Shown: piece after piece, positions 27,212-39,420 of the stretch
How the letters are laid out: each line of letters opens with the position of its first letter
Position numbering within the stretch: the first letter of the stretch is position 1
Assembly (NCBI GenBank): GCA_019096195.1
Contig: JAGTXK010000095.1
Location: forward strand, 310,001-374,000
Source of the DNA: Boletus sp. NGJ
Lineage: Eukaryota; Basidiomycota; Agaricomycetes; Boletales; Boletaceae
Length of the DNA: 64,000 nt
Reading direction: 5' to 3'
The notes under the pieces: generated by a model
Told to the model about the DNA's origin: nothing
Database searches by the model: none
The model's input: only the letters and a program-made list of their open reading frames with translations
Made by a program: the position numbers and the translations under genes

Positions 27212-27559
27212 TAATGATAATGATAGTCAAATGGCGCTTCCAGCTGCGCCTTTACGTAGCACATGGAAACAGCGCATTCCGAGGTATGTATTGCGCCTTC
27301 GTACGTCTGCCTCCACTTTACATGCTGTAGCAGATCTGACATGTTGGTGACGATTGGACGCTGGACTGTATCGTAGATATTCCAGTCATTATGTATGAAA
27401 AAGGGAGCTCAAAGAGTGGGGCATCATCGATTCATCTCTGCACAGGACCTGGCGCTCGCCTCGTGGGGTGTCGCATTCAAGGGCTGACTGCGAAACATGT
27501 GGGTACTGCGCTGCAAAAAACGTGTTCGCGTCCCAAAATAGGGCGGGGACCAACCGTGT
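27212..27559. other. Intergenic region
   Basis: About 350 bp between the F-box gene and the next plus-strand gene. It begins with a short GATAAT-rich tract; I see no gene in it. Confidence 0.5.
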
Positions 27560-28371
27560 ATGGAGAATCAAGGCAAGCCAGATGACACTGCCTTCTCCCC
27601 GTACCCCTTGATTGGTTGTGCTGATAAACCACGGGGAGTCTTCATGCTAGATTCCCGTTCATCTCCCGTCAACCTGTATTACGCCTTCGGTAATATCCGC
27701 CCAACTGAGTCGTCATCGATCCAACTTCCTGCCAAGGAGCGCCGCTTGAGTCAACATGATTTAAGCCGAGTACCCACCCGAGCTTCCCTCGAATTAAAGG
27801 TCGACCCCTTATGCAGTATCGACGAACACTCTTCATCCTCAATGGCACCATCTGAAAGGTCGATTTCCTCTGGTTCTTCCAACGCTTCCCCGCCACCGAA
27901 CCTCGTTGCGCTTCCCTCCATGACGCACTCGCTCGCCGCGCTTCCAACTATGTCCTCGCTGCCCCATGATATGATGCACTATAACGCAGCGGCTCACAGT
28001 AGAGCGAGGGTAGGTCTCTTTCACGCACGTGTGTTCGCGCGCTCACTGTCCTTTCAGATGGAGTACGCACTGCAGAAACAAAGGCAACAGGGACCTGTAC
28101 ACGCTGCGCTCAACGTGAGTCTCACCTTGGTGTTCCGGGCGCATCACGCGCTCACCATCTTAAAGGCGTATGATGTGCGACGCTCGCCCAGCCCAGCACT
28201 GGCCGAGGACTCCCAGATCACAGTTCGAAGACAGCAAAATGCAAAACAAAGCAGTGTATGTTGGTCATCATGTTTTTCTTCGCAGGACCTAATGATCCAC
28301 ACCGCTCGTTGTTTAGTCACGCGATCGCAGATGAACGCTTTGTTGCAGCCCCATTACCACATTTGCGTTGA
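27560..28371 (+). CDS. Unidentified protein, Ser-rich, 226 residues
   Basis: Four exons (27560-28009, 28058-28114, 28166-28253, 28286-28371) join in frame through GT-AG introns. The start is ATG 27560 (MENQGKPDDTAF). The first exon has a Ser/Pro-rich, low-complexity middle (SERSISSGSSNASPPP) with no membrane helix. The 57-nt second exon encodes MEYALQKQRQQGPVHAALN exactly, probably a short helix. The last exon reads RPNDPHRSLFSHAIADERF and ends PLPHLR at 28369-28371. The choice of donor at 28254 decides this ending; the next GT would give a frame ending near 28465 with less protein-like composition. I do not recognise the family. Confidence 0.6.
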
Positions 28372-29473
28372 GCGCATTCATCGGTTGGGGAAGACGTGTA
28401 ATATATGGCGCATACTATATCTCGGCAAGGGCAAGGTTAATTTTGGGATTTTCATTTGGGGATAAGTTATACCACTTACTTGCGTCGCTTTCTTCTGCCA
28501 AAAGTACCGGCTATGCCACAGCACATACAACTTAATTTTTCATTAGATTTAAGGGCTTTTTCTCCACCTGTATCACTGCCACTTTCATCTTAGAACGACA
28601 CAGCCTGTTCTTTTAGATAGCTCTGGATGTCTGTGCCGAGCCCCCAGATTAAATGAAAGATGCCACTGAGACCTGACACGCCTGGATCCCGCTGGTAGAC
28701 GTGTCTGTATGGCCCGCTGGGCTGGATTGTGCACAAAGGGAACAGTAAGCCGATCGAGATCTCAGCGAACTCCACTGTGCCTGATGAGCCATGAGAGGCT
28801 GAGGCCCGCATTGCGGAAAGGGCACGACACAGATAATCCTGTAGAGCCTAGATTCCACGAGGAGTGGCGCAAGAATAACGCCACGAACAATGAGTAGTAG
28901 TTAGGACGGCGTCCGCGTGACAAAAACACTGATATTCATAGACACGGGGTCCCGACTGCGTGTGGGGTAAATCTCCGGAGCTCGTACATGCGTGCTGGCG
29001 TGCACAGCAAGTCTGGGGCGACGCCACACGAGACACATTTGATGTGGTGAATCGGAACCTATGTGCTGGACATGCGCATCTAGAACATGAGTGGGGAGTA
29101 GAATTGCAAAATCGCACGCTGTTGCAAGGGGGTTGAAGGGAAGAGAACACGATACACACGGTCCTATGAACGCATGTGAAGAACGAGGATTGCCGTTTAG
29201 TTCGGAAGGAGCTTGTGGAGAAGGCTATCGTTGGAGGAAGGAGATGAGAAGCATGGTGACTCTCGTCGAGGTGGGACAAGTGCGGTACAGGAAACGGTGA
29301 CAGGATAGCATCATTGCAGTCTAGTGCGAGGAAAGATGCTGTGAACAGCTCCACCACATTGATTGATTTGGATAGACCGCGCGTTCGACCCCAATCCTGG
29401 AAATGGGTATGCCTGAATAAAGGCAAATGAGTACTGCTGAGATGTCCTCGGATCAAGTGGGCGTTAAGGGAGT
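28372..29473. other. Region without a firm gene
   Basis: It contains a 223-codon minus-strand open frame (29519-28848) rich in Cys, Ser and His, with no family motif and no conserved-looking blocks. A spliced 3' exon of the gene at 29474-30175 (acceptor near 29420) is possible here and would read to a stop near 29330. Otherwise I see nothing. Confidence 0.35.
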
Positions 29474-30175
29474 TTACCGCGTACTTATGTGGCACTTCTG
29501 AGAGGGCGTAGAAGACCATGTATACTGCTCATTGCTCCACTCCTGAAAGAGCATGACGGCTGCATTTCGAGCTGCCATGTTCACCCCAGCACGGCTCCCA
29601 TGGTCAGGGTGATCAGGCTCAGGTGCGACGGACACAAGTCGCTCTGCGGGGTTAGAGAGAGGAATAGACTCGGAGGTGGGAACTTGGACCCACATGGACA
29701 TGTACAGGATGTCGATGTGGCATTCCGTCTCAGTCGCGAATGGTGAGAATTTTCCCCAGACCCAAGTCCCGTGGATGATCTGAAACTGGTGTTATCGATG
29801 CGCCGAGGTTGCTGAGTGAGCTTGCCGGCGAGTCATGCAATAGCCGACCTACGATTATCTAAATTGATCATATGGATGGTATCGTGGTGGGACTACTCAC
29901 GGAACGCTTGTCTGGCTTGCTACCGAAAACGATGTTGGTCGTGCTAGTACTTGCTGCGTGACATATTTTTCACGTTGGCTGGTACCGGATGGTGGTCGAG
30001 TCTGGGATTTGAAGGCGGTAACCCATGAAACTCCACAGCGATGGTATTCCGCTCGTATTATCCAGAACACTTGACGGTATATGTCGAAGCATGCACTAGG
30101 CGAAGATTCGTTAATACTCTGTGGGGAGACCGTATCATGGGAAGGTATTGACTGAATTAGACAAGTGTTTGGCAA
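29474..30175 (-). CDS. Unidentified protein, partial model
   Basis: Two segments look coding. The upstream one (30175-29897) includes ACFDIYRQVFWIIRAEYHR and RPTSFSVASQTSV before a GTGAGT donor. The downstream one (about 29800-29474) reads IIHGTWVWGKFSPFATETE, DILYMSMWVQVPTSESIP, and SRAGVNMAARNAAVMLFQE to a stop at 29474. The Trp-rich composition and the long open frame with sensible intron borders favour a real gene. The start codon and the exon between 29897 and 29800 are not settled. I do not recognise it. It is divergent from the WDR7 homologue, with under 200 bp between them, so they may share a promoter region. Confidence 0.4.
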
Positions 30176-30343
30176 AGGCCTTGGAAATAAACAAACACCT
30201 GCCAGAATTGGTGACCCCCTTCTCGTATGAGCAACACGTCAATAGCCCTTGACTAGTGCATGCCACGAACATTCGCAGAGGGTGTGATTATCTGATTCTG
30301 ACTTGCTCTGACAGCCGTTGGCTCTCGTTCTACGTCGTCTGCC

Positions 30344-33300
30344 ATGCTTGTGCCATTGACGCTTCCGACTTGTCTGCACCCAACAGCGCAACATGGTTCT
30401 CAGACAAGTTCGACAGAGCAGAGTTTCATTGATGAACAATGTTCCAGCCTAGTTGCTTGGCGCTCAGATCAATCCTCAGGGTCTCTTGGAGCTGCGGTTG
30501 GAGGAAAGTTCGGTTCGGTGTATCTTTTCGGAACCCCTCTACCTGGTGAGCCCGCCTCGAAAAATAGCTCTTCATCCCTGTCTCGCACACACTTTCCTAC
30601 GCCAACCACGACCGCACCATCCGGACCTCGTGCTTCTTCTCCACCGTCCTCTCCCAAGTCACAGTCGCATTCCCGTCGACACTCGGGTTACCTACAGTCC
30701 CCTTCATCTCTGTCCTTGAATCAAGCCCTCATCAACCCCTCTGCTCGCGCTCGTGTGGTTTCTGGGGTATCTCGTGAACAAGTGCAAGCGTCAAGGAGCT
30801 TTGTTGACTTCGAGGACGAGCCAGAGCGGCTCAAAGATCTACTCAAGAATAACGCTGTCAACAGATCGAGTCGCGAGTGGAGTATCGTGGACACACTGTT
30901 ACCGAGTTTCGAGAAGGGAGTGGTTATCGAGCGAACGTCACCACTTTCTCCTCCCCCATTCCTCCCGTCCTCTACCCTCGCGCCGGTTAGTCCGGGATCA
31001 AACAAGGGATGCGACGACCCCAAGTCTCTTCTATCTGCAACGAATTCTCCAATATTTACTCCTAGGTCGCTCTCTGCCCCCTCTTCTCCTCGTCTCCCTA
31101 TCCTGAATGACAAGCCCGAGGAAGACTCTCTCACGTTAATCGCACACATATTGCCGCCTCGTTTCGGTGTTGCCCACGGAGTTACAGATCTCATTGTTCC
31201 AGAAGGGACAGATTTGTTGGTGTCCCTGCAGGAATCCGGGTATGTTTTCATCTTCATGGAATGATGAAAGTACTTATGTATGCTTCAGTGACTTGTCTGT
31301 ATTCGACACCCACGATGGTATATGTGTTGCAACTGCTCGGTGTCGAAAGATTGTCCAGTCACAATATGACACGTCATGTTGGACGCGGTTGAGGTCAGTT
31401 CAGATTGAGGAAGTAAGCATTCCATATGGCCGTGTCGCGTTCCTCTCCGAACTACTTTCCACAGAAGGCTAATCTTATCTTGGCTTGCGCCACATATCGA
31501 CCGCCCTATTCCGAGATATTTGGCCTTCCTGACTCACCTGACGAGGTTGCGGGGAAATATGCGCGTTATTCATTGTTTGAACTCCACGCCGGGGACCCTT
31601 ACAACATTCGCCCTACGTGGCTTGAACCGCTGGGCGACTGGCAGATCGATGGTTTCGCAGAGGCTTCCGACATAGTGCGCAACGAAGTAGACGGTACGTC
31701 TTTTCGCCGTCCGACATCGCGTCTCTCACATTCACCTCACAGGCTCGTTATCCTTTCTTTACATCAGTAACGAGTACCATCTCATCTCGAGGCCGTTCTC
31801 TGTCGTCGCTCGCTTCGAGGTTCCGGCGTATACACGCTCTGTCGCGTCTTCCTCTACGAATTCGGTTGATGAGCCCAGGGCCTTGACAATACCCAACCCG
31901 TTCAAATCTCTTAGCAACAAAAGCTCTGAGAATATTGCATCCAGAGACTCGGACGGAACGACGTCCGAGTGTCTAGCTCCTCCCAATACTGACTTTTCGC
32001 GTCTTTGGTTTGGTCAAGAACTGGATGTTGGGGAGGCTATATTTTCGTCCGCCCCTCGCAGTTTTGGAGGGTTCCGCAGTCGATATGTCGTTGCAAGAGA
32101 TGGAGTACTGGGACTTGCATGGACGGATACTGAGGTCTTGGTATGTTCGGGAATACTTGTGTCAATAGCTCTCAACTGACTAGTTTGCGGGCAGATCTTT
32201 CAGTTTCGAATTGATGGAAAGGCACTTGACCATTTCATCGTGCAAGTCCAGCCGGGAGATCTTGGTGAGATCTTGGACGTACAATTCATCGACAGCCAGA
32301 CGATTGTGGTATTGGGGGTTGGTTTTGCCGTTGTACTACAATGTATTCAATGCTCACTCAGTATAGCAACGTGTCTTTCGATGGTACAAGATAATCTCGG
32401 TAGATGCCGATGGGGACCAAGGTGACTCGGAAAACGCCAGGTTACAGTAGGTCTTTTTCGCACTGTGTTATATCCAAATGATTTTCCAAGAACCTTTTGT
32501 GATATTCAGGCCAATACCCACCCAGACAATCTCCCTGGGCATGCCTGCCGTGGGCTCCATTATCAGTACCACGAATGAGGTTGTCACGTTCCGTTATACC
32601 TCCTCGGGCCACAAGGAGGTGTCCCTGTTTTCACCGTTGGAATCACAAGATCGGATATATCGTCGACTTTGGCGTTCACAACTGGCGACTGCCCACTGCC
32701 AGGAGACTGATGTCACACTGACTACGGTACTTCCCCTAGAATTCAATTCACTTATAATTGGTTACAGTGGGTTTTTCCATCCTCCTCTGTCAACCCTGTC
32801 TGATGTTTCTGCCTCTAGATGATGGCCGCCTCCGGCACACCTCCTTTTCAGCGCTAGCAATGACCTCCCCAAAGTTGCCCTCAGAATCACCTCCATCCTC
32901 GTCTTCCATCCAACCAAGCAAGGTTCCAGAGTTCATAAATACTTCCAACATCCCCATACCTGCGTCTATCTGCTCGTTGCACCTCATTCGCAACGAACGA
33001 ACAGGGGATCGCTTCATTATTGGAGGATCAGACAATGGTGGAATTGCAATATGGACGCTACAGTACGAATCCAGCCGTTTTCGAGGCTGGAGAACCCATT
33101 CATATCTCAATCAGGAACCTCAAACTCTGCGCAAGTTTCATCCAGTTTGTAGTCCCATTGCTGCACGTCGTTCAAGTGCGACAGCAAGAAGAACACGCTG
33201 GTCCGCTACGCGGATGTGCATTGTGCATATCCGTGGATGGCACGATTGCGGTCATTGCAGTGGACGGTTTCGAATTGTATGTCTGTCTTGACCGTTGTCT

Positions 33301-35776
33301 TGTTCGATTGGGATGATCATCTGACCTAGATTGTATGTTTTACCGGGTGCTTCGTCGCCTCTGTCGAGCATCCATTATGGTGGTGGCGAGGAACATGATT
33401 TGCTCATGGTGCTTTACGTTGACGGCTCTGCAAGACTGTGGGACATCAAGACGGGCGAGTTTCGGCGTGCGATGGACACTGAAAAGGCCAAAGACGCTCT
33501 TGGTACCTCTGGTTGGTTCGAGTTGTGAGTCCGTTGCCCATTCGTCGCTGTAGGCGAAATAAACCCCCAAACGTTTCTCGTAGACCAATCGACGGCAGAG
33601 ATACGCACATAAGTACGTCAATATCAAGCCTTGCCAACGTGTCTGCTACCGTGGACTCGAGTAAGTCAATGCCCCTAAACGGAGTCACTGAAACTTAACC
33701 TTGTCCATGAGTGTGCACGTTCACAATCGCGCTGGAGCGCTTTATGAAGTTGACTACCGTGAATGCGAAAGCGTCCGGAAGCACCCCGATCTCGTCCGTC
33801 ACTCATTCCTCGCCCTTGACGCATCTCCGCACTCTTCTTTCCATCATGTTGACCCCCGGATTGAATCCAGATATCGATGAAGCATGTGAAATCAAGTTGG
33901 GTATCGCTTTTACCGCTGGCGGCGTCGGTCATGTTTCGTGAGTCCCGTTCTTCTGCATTCAGTACATATGGCCGTGTGTTGAGACCCCCGAAGCAGTCAA
34001 GCAACGACCCTTTATAATTATCAAAACGTCAGGAATGCGTGGTGTGTATCAGGGGTTGTTTCTGCCTCACGCGCGATCGCCATCCTTGCGATCCTCAAGA
34101 CAATGTCACTCTACGAAGGCACGTTGGTGTCCACACCACAATGCGTTCACTAAATCGATCACCTTGTCGATAGACATTAGCGACGACTGTCAGACTGTGA
34201 TGACCTTTTATGCCACCTCGCTTCCGTCTGTTGTCGGACCCCATTTCAAAGCGCCGGATATCGTTTATCTGGCTCGACATTGGTTAGATGCGTCGAGTAT
34301 GCCCTGGTGTGTGTACCATCGCAGTACACTAATGCTTGAGTACAGACGAATTACGCCACGCGGCAAGGATCTTGTTCGATGCGGGTGTGGTCAAGCTTTC
34401 CGACGAGGAAAGCTCCGCGCTGGTGGACGCTTGGCAACATCACTGTCAGTGACGAGTCACGCCGTCGGTTCTTCTGCATGTGTCGTACTGACTCGATCCC
34501 CAAAGTACCATGTCTACAGCCTTCTGCCGATCAAGATTCGAAGCAGTCGGGACTCGCGCTCTTTGTATGCGGCTACATGGCCATCGAGAAATACAGTCTT
34601 CTTTCGACGAGGTGCGACGCCTGCCTGTCCTTTTTCGCCGGATGCGTTGACGTCCCACCCAGTGCCCTTGTTGACATCTCCAAATCGATCTCGCTGTACC
34701 TGCACGATGACACCTCGAAGCACCGAACCCTCGCTATTGACCTCTGCGCCAAAGGCTTCCACATCTGGCAACACTACACCGACAGCATGGCCCTCTTGCG
34801 TGCGCTGTTTGCGCTCGCGACCAACATGCGCAAGGAGCACATTACCGTCCAAAACGTCGGTCCGCAGGCGCGTTCGGCGGTGTTGCTGATCGCGATGCAT
34901 CATACGGGGCTGTTTATGACGGTGTTGACGTTGGACATCTTGAATCCGAGATCGGTGGCGGAGCGGAAGAGCGTGATGCAGTTGGTAGCGTTCATGATAC
35001 GCAAGGTAGGTTTATGTCGGGGTTGGACGCGTATTTGCTGACGAGATGATGACCAGCGACCGCTGATACTGTACCCGAACCTACCGCGATTGATGGAGGC
35101 GGTGGTCAAGTCTCTCGATCCCAACTCGACGTCGAGCCGAGATGCCGTGCTCGATACAGCAACCGAAATCATCGGTCATGTCGTCAAAACGTACGTCCTT
35201 TCACCCACCTACTTACTCGTCTCGACTAACCCCCCTCTTGGACAGGTTCCCGACCGTCGACTTTCACACCCCAACTCAACGTCTCATCGTCGGCACTGCC
35301 GAAGGCGCGTTCATCATGTACGACCTCAAAACAGCCACCCAGCTGTACGTCCTCGAGGGACACACCCACCGCCCGACAGCATGCGCGTTCTCCCCCGACG
35401 GCAGACGGTTGGTGACTGTCTCACTTGAGGAGGGTGTCGTCAGGGTGTGGAAGGTCGGCGTCAGCTTGGCGAGCGCGTTGTTGCATCCGGGGCGACCACC
35501 GAGACAGGGCGAGATGGGGTCCCGGCCGTACAAGACGTTTCCGTTCAATGTCGGAGAGGAGGGTGAGTGTGTGCGAATTACTTTTTTTTTTTTTGGTTTC
35601 TTTCAATCGTTTTTGAATACTTGGGTCGCTGAAAAAAACCTTTTTTTGGGGGGTCCCTTTTCTTTTCAGCCAACATGACGATCGCGGGAACGCTCGAGTG
35701 CGTGCGGTTTGAGTGGTCATCCGATCGCAGCGTACGCCTACGTATACGCGAAAGTACGCTCTCCTTTAACGCATGA
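30344..35776 (+). CDS. WDR7 / rabconnectin-3 beta homologue
   Basis: A long, intron-rich gene of about 16 exons. The N-terminal propeller has a blade GGKFGSVYLFG, a Ser/Pro-rich insertion of about 200 residues, and the blade LVSLQESGDLSVFDTHDGI. The middle contains further WD blades (FIIGGSDNGGIAIWTLQ, LLMVLYVDGSARLWDIK). The helical region reads LRALFALATNMRKEHI, QARSAVLLIAMHHTGLFMT and LDILNPRSVAERKSVMQLV. The end has the hallmark WDR7 blocks LMEAVVKSLDPNST, EGAFIMYDLKTATQLYVLE, FSPDGRRLVTVSLEEG and RFEWSSDRSVRLRIRES, with the stop at 35774-35776. In animals WDR7 pairs with DMXL1/2 (Rav1-like) to assemble and regulate the V-ATPase. The fungal partner would be Rav1. The start at 30344 is the first in-frame ATG; an upstream exon is possible. 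The middle exon borders are approximate. Confidence 0.85.
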
Positions 35777-36387
35777 GATGATATCAGTACGAAAAAAAAA
35801 ACTGTGTTATTTGAGAAGTTAGCTACTTTACATTTGCGTTCAAGTAATGAATGGACTCATCAAAGTAGATGGTAGTAAAAGTTACAAAACGCTTGTCTGT
35901 GCTGGTCAAATGCCGCATGAGCTGAAACCAAAAAAAAAAAAATAGATAGATGAAGGGGAGCATGCATGTAACTTCTGGCTCCCAGCAAGGAGTCACACGA
36001 GAAGAGTCTCCCTCAAAAAGTAACTGGATCAAAGTCTGGTGCTATTGGGGTGTCGTGTAACAAGTAGTAGGAGCTTCAATACATACGATAGCTGTCGCCC
36101 GTCTCCAGGGCCATTCCCGGTCAGCGCCAGGCCCCGCAGTTGAGATAAGAAAGAGTTTGTCATATGGAAATGTCCGTCACTTGTCATCCGTTTCCCCGCA
36201 AAAAAATGCCTGCGAGGCCGACACCGGTAAGTACTGTATCCTTGATTGACACAAAGAAAATGGAAAGCACCTGCCAACTCACAAAGACGCACCTTTTGCG
36301 TTCAAGACGTAACCCGCGGCGTGGTGGCATACACATGACCTCTGGAAATTCTCATAAAGACCCATTCCAACCGATAATGATTCACTC
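35777..36387. other. Intergenic region with A/T runs
   Basis: About 610 bp between WDR7 and GH20 copy 1. It contains two A-runs (near 35791 and 35930) and the promoter of the hexosaminidase. No gene is seen. Confidence 0.5.
36351..36360 (+). promoter_or_regulatory. TATA-like element of GH20 copy 1
   Basis: CTCATAAAGACCCA begins 37 bp before the ATG. The same site (TTATAAAGACCCA) lies at the same distance from the ATG of copy 2, so it is conserved between the duplicates. Confidence 0.5.
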
Positions 36388-38613
36388 ATGGCTGGTCTTT
36401 TGCTCGCCCTCTCTCTTCTCCCCGTGGTATGGGCCCTCTGGCCCATCCCTGCAGCGCTCGACACTGGCACCACCCCGCTCTTGCTCGGTCGTGACTTCTC
36501 CTTTGACGTCGCCATCAACAACGCCCCGCAGGATCTCTACGATGCTGTCAGACGGGCCGAGTACTACCTCCATAACGACAAGCTAGGCCGTCTCGTCGTC
36601 GGTCGCGGCGCCAACGACTCTGCCGCGCTCACCAACGCCCCCTCGCTCCCCTGCCTCCAGCTCACCCTCACTTCCGGCGCGTGGGCCGACAGCATCGCGT
36701 CCGAGTCTGTCAAGCCCCTCGGGACGCGCAGCGAAGGATACGTCCTGACCATCCCCGCCGACGGATCTGCCGCGACGCTGACCGCCAATTCGACGTTGGG
36801 TCTCTTCCGTGGTCTGACGACGTTTGGCCAGTTGTGGTATTATTATTCGGGTGAGACGTATACGCTCGAGGCGCCGATCGCGATCACGGATGCTCCTGCT
36901 TATGTGCGTGTCGTGTCGTGTCATTTGGTTCGGTATGCTGACACGGTACTGTAGCCCTTCCGTGGATTCGCGCTCGATACCGCGCGCAACTTGTGCGTAC
37001 CCTCGTATTTCCTCTCACTTCTCGTTTGGACGTGGAGTGATCTCGCCCGTGTAGCTTTCCGCTCGAGGACTTGCTGAGGACGATCGACGCGATGAGCTGG
37101 GTCAAGATCAACACCCTCCATTGGCACATCACTGACAGTCAGAGTTTCCCCCTTGAGGTCGCTCAGTACCCGGAGCTCGCTGCCAACGGTGCCTACTCCG
37201 CCGACGAGACCTACAGCGAGAGCGACGTGCAATACATCATTCAGTATGCTGCTGCAGTGGGTTTCTTTTCGTTCTCATCTTTGACCCGTTTTGCTCACAC
37301 CTCGCGCGCGTGTCGTAGCGTGGCGTGGACGTCCTCATGGTGCGTATGATGAGAATAACGATAGGATTGATTGCAGCTGACAATGATCCTCAGGAAATCG
37401 ATACCCCGGGGCATACCGCCATCATTGCCACGAGTTACCCCGACTACGTCGCCTGCTTCGATGAGTCCCCCTGGTTAACCTACGCCAATGAGCCTCCCGC
37501 AGGCCAACTTCGCTTCGCCCTCCCCGAGGTCGTCAATTTCACCACCTCTCTCCTCAGCGATATCGCCTCAACCCTCTCCTCGTCCTACTTTGGTACCGGC
37601 GGCGACGAGCTCAACACCAACTGCTACGCGAACGACACCCTCACACAGCAACAACTCAACGCGACCAACACCACCCTCCTCGAGGCCCTCGCCACGTTCA
37701 CGCAGAGTACCCATGGGGCACTCATTGCGCAGGGAAAAACACCGGTCGTTTGGGAAGAGATGGTACTGACGTTTAACCTCACTCTGTCCAATGAGACCAT
37801 CATCATGTACGTCCTCTTGATCCGACTGGCAACATGAATTGATACCCGTCTCAGGGTCTGGATCTCGTCCGAAGACGCTGCTGCCGTGGCTAACTTGGGA
37901 TACCGCATCATTCATGCACCTTCCAACTATTTCTATCTCGTGCGTGTGCTTCTCTTTTTGATGCCCCTTGTTCCTAATTGTTATCCCAAAAGGACTGTGG
38001 TGCAGGTGAGTGGTTGGGTGACGACCCAACTGGGTACGTTGTTCTCCTGAGCGCAATGAAGGGGGGCTGATACCGTTGTTGCCATGATAATAGAAACAGC
38101 TGGTGTGATCCATTCAAGACGTGGTCCTACGTGAGCGCTTTTTTGGAAGCCACCTGCGCATACCAAGACCTCAGGGCTCATCCTCACACTAGTCATACAC
38201 CTTTGATCCGCTCGCCAACTTGACCGAGTCCCAATACTCGCTCGTTCTGGGAGGTGCGTCCCTTCATGTCCGTCAAAGGCGCCCGCTGGGTCATTGACAA
38301 TGAGAGCAGGCGAACAACTGCTCTGGACCGAACAATCTGGACCACAAAATCTGGACCCGATCGTCTGGCCCCGCGCTGCCTCCTCAGCCGAGATCTTTTG
38401 GAGCGCAAAACAGCCGACGGGGGCACCACTTAACGTGACTGAGGCGTTGCCGCGTCTCCATGTACGTTATCTGTCGTGATGCGATATCGATTCTGACGCT
38501 CGATGAATTCATAGGACGTGAGGTACAGGATGGTTCAGAGGGGTGTGAGGGCGATTCCGTTGCAACCCCAGTGGTGTGCGCTGAGGCCGGACGCGTGCGA
38601 CCTGTACGCTTGA
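36388..38613 (+). CDS. GH20 beta-N-acetylhexosaminidase, copy 1
   Basis: A secreted exo-hexosaminidase that removes terminal GlcNAc from chitin oligomers, relevant to wall turnover or nutrient release. From ATG 36388 a signal peptide (MAGLLLALSLLPVVWALW) is followed by the GH20b domain and then the TIM barrel. Barrel marks include RNFFPLEDLLRTIDAMSW, NTLHWHITDSQSFPLE, EIDTPGHTAIIATSYPDY, the catalytic Asp-Glu pair in YFGTGGDELNT, TPVVWEEMVLTFN, and VWISSEDAAAVANLGY. The C-terminal part has GNSWCDPFKTW, YTFDPLANLTESQ, EQLLWTEQSGPQNLD and the end RPDACDLYA, with the stop at 38611-38613. About nine GT-AG introns are present. The protein is about 530 residues, a normal length for the family. Two further copies lie in this window in inverted orientation. 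Confidence 0.92.
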
Positions 38614-39420
38614 GCGGCCTTGGAGGACGATGAGTGGAAGGACAAATTCGTTTCTGCAGGCAATTTTCTTTTGGTCTATTTGGTGGACATGGAATGAGGA
38701 GATGACGGAAAGAATGGAGAATCCTGTCGAATATGACGGGGGGTTGCGGACGCAGACAAGCGTTTTCGAGCATTGCCAGTGCGATCGTTGACATGCATGC
38801 GACGAAAAAAGGTGGGTTAGCACAAGTTCAACGATCCTCCGGGGAAAAAGAAGCAAAGAGAACGTTCAACCTTCGCAAATGTATTCTTCTCGTTTGTAGT
38901 GCCACTTTGGCCATGACGATGGCAGCTCTCTCGTATGTTTGGATGACACGTAAACCCATGGCCTGTTACCAGGTTCTACTCAATTTAAAAGCTGACGTAC
39001 ACGATATCCTCGTCTTCGTCGAGATTCGTTTGGTTTGCAACAACCCTGATCAACCATGCACGATCCCAACTCCCGTGTGCATACACTTGAACAATGACGG
39101 ATGAGTGGATTTCCTGGCGAGCTCGATGATGGACCGGCTATCATGACTCAACCTGATGCTACGAGGCGTATACAAATTGAAAAAAATGTCCAGATACTCA
39201 CGATCCAGCATGGTATCTACATGCATCGCGTCGAGTCATCTGGAACCATGTGTCCCATCTTGTGTACCTGAGCTACCACACACCATCCACGAGGGTACCC
39301 TGAGTGCAATGATAGCATCACCTGATCCTCCCTGATGTGGCACAGTGAGTGTAAGAATGGAAGTCAAAGGAAATGACGCGCACCAGTACATGGACCCTCC
39401 CGGTCGAGGGTTGAGACGAA
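38614..39420. other. 3' flank of GH20 copy 1
   Basis: Its first part, to about 38800, aligns with the 3' flanks of copies 2 and 3 (TGGACATGGAATGA block), so the duplication extends past the gene. The rest, up to the WD40 gene stop, has no supportable coding sequence. Confidence 0.5.

Noticed and set aside
28848-29519. 223-codon minus-strand open frame
   Set aside because: Long but rich in Cys, Ser and His, with no motif, and it overlaps a better spliced model in another frame; it looks like a chance opening.
38733-39104. 123-codon plus-strand frame after GH20 copy 1
   Set aside because: It lies in duplicated 3' flank that is not conserved as protein in the flanks of copies 2 and 3.
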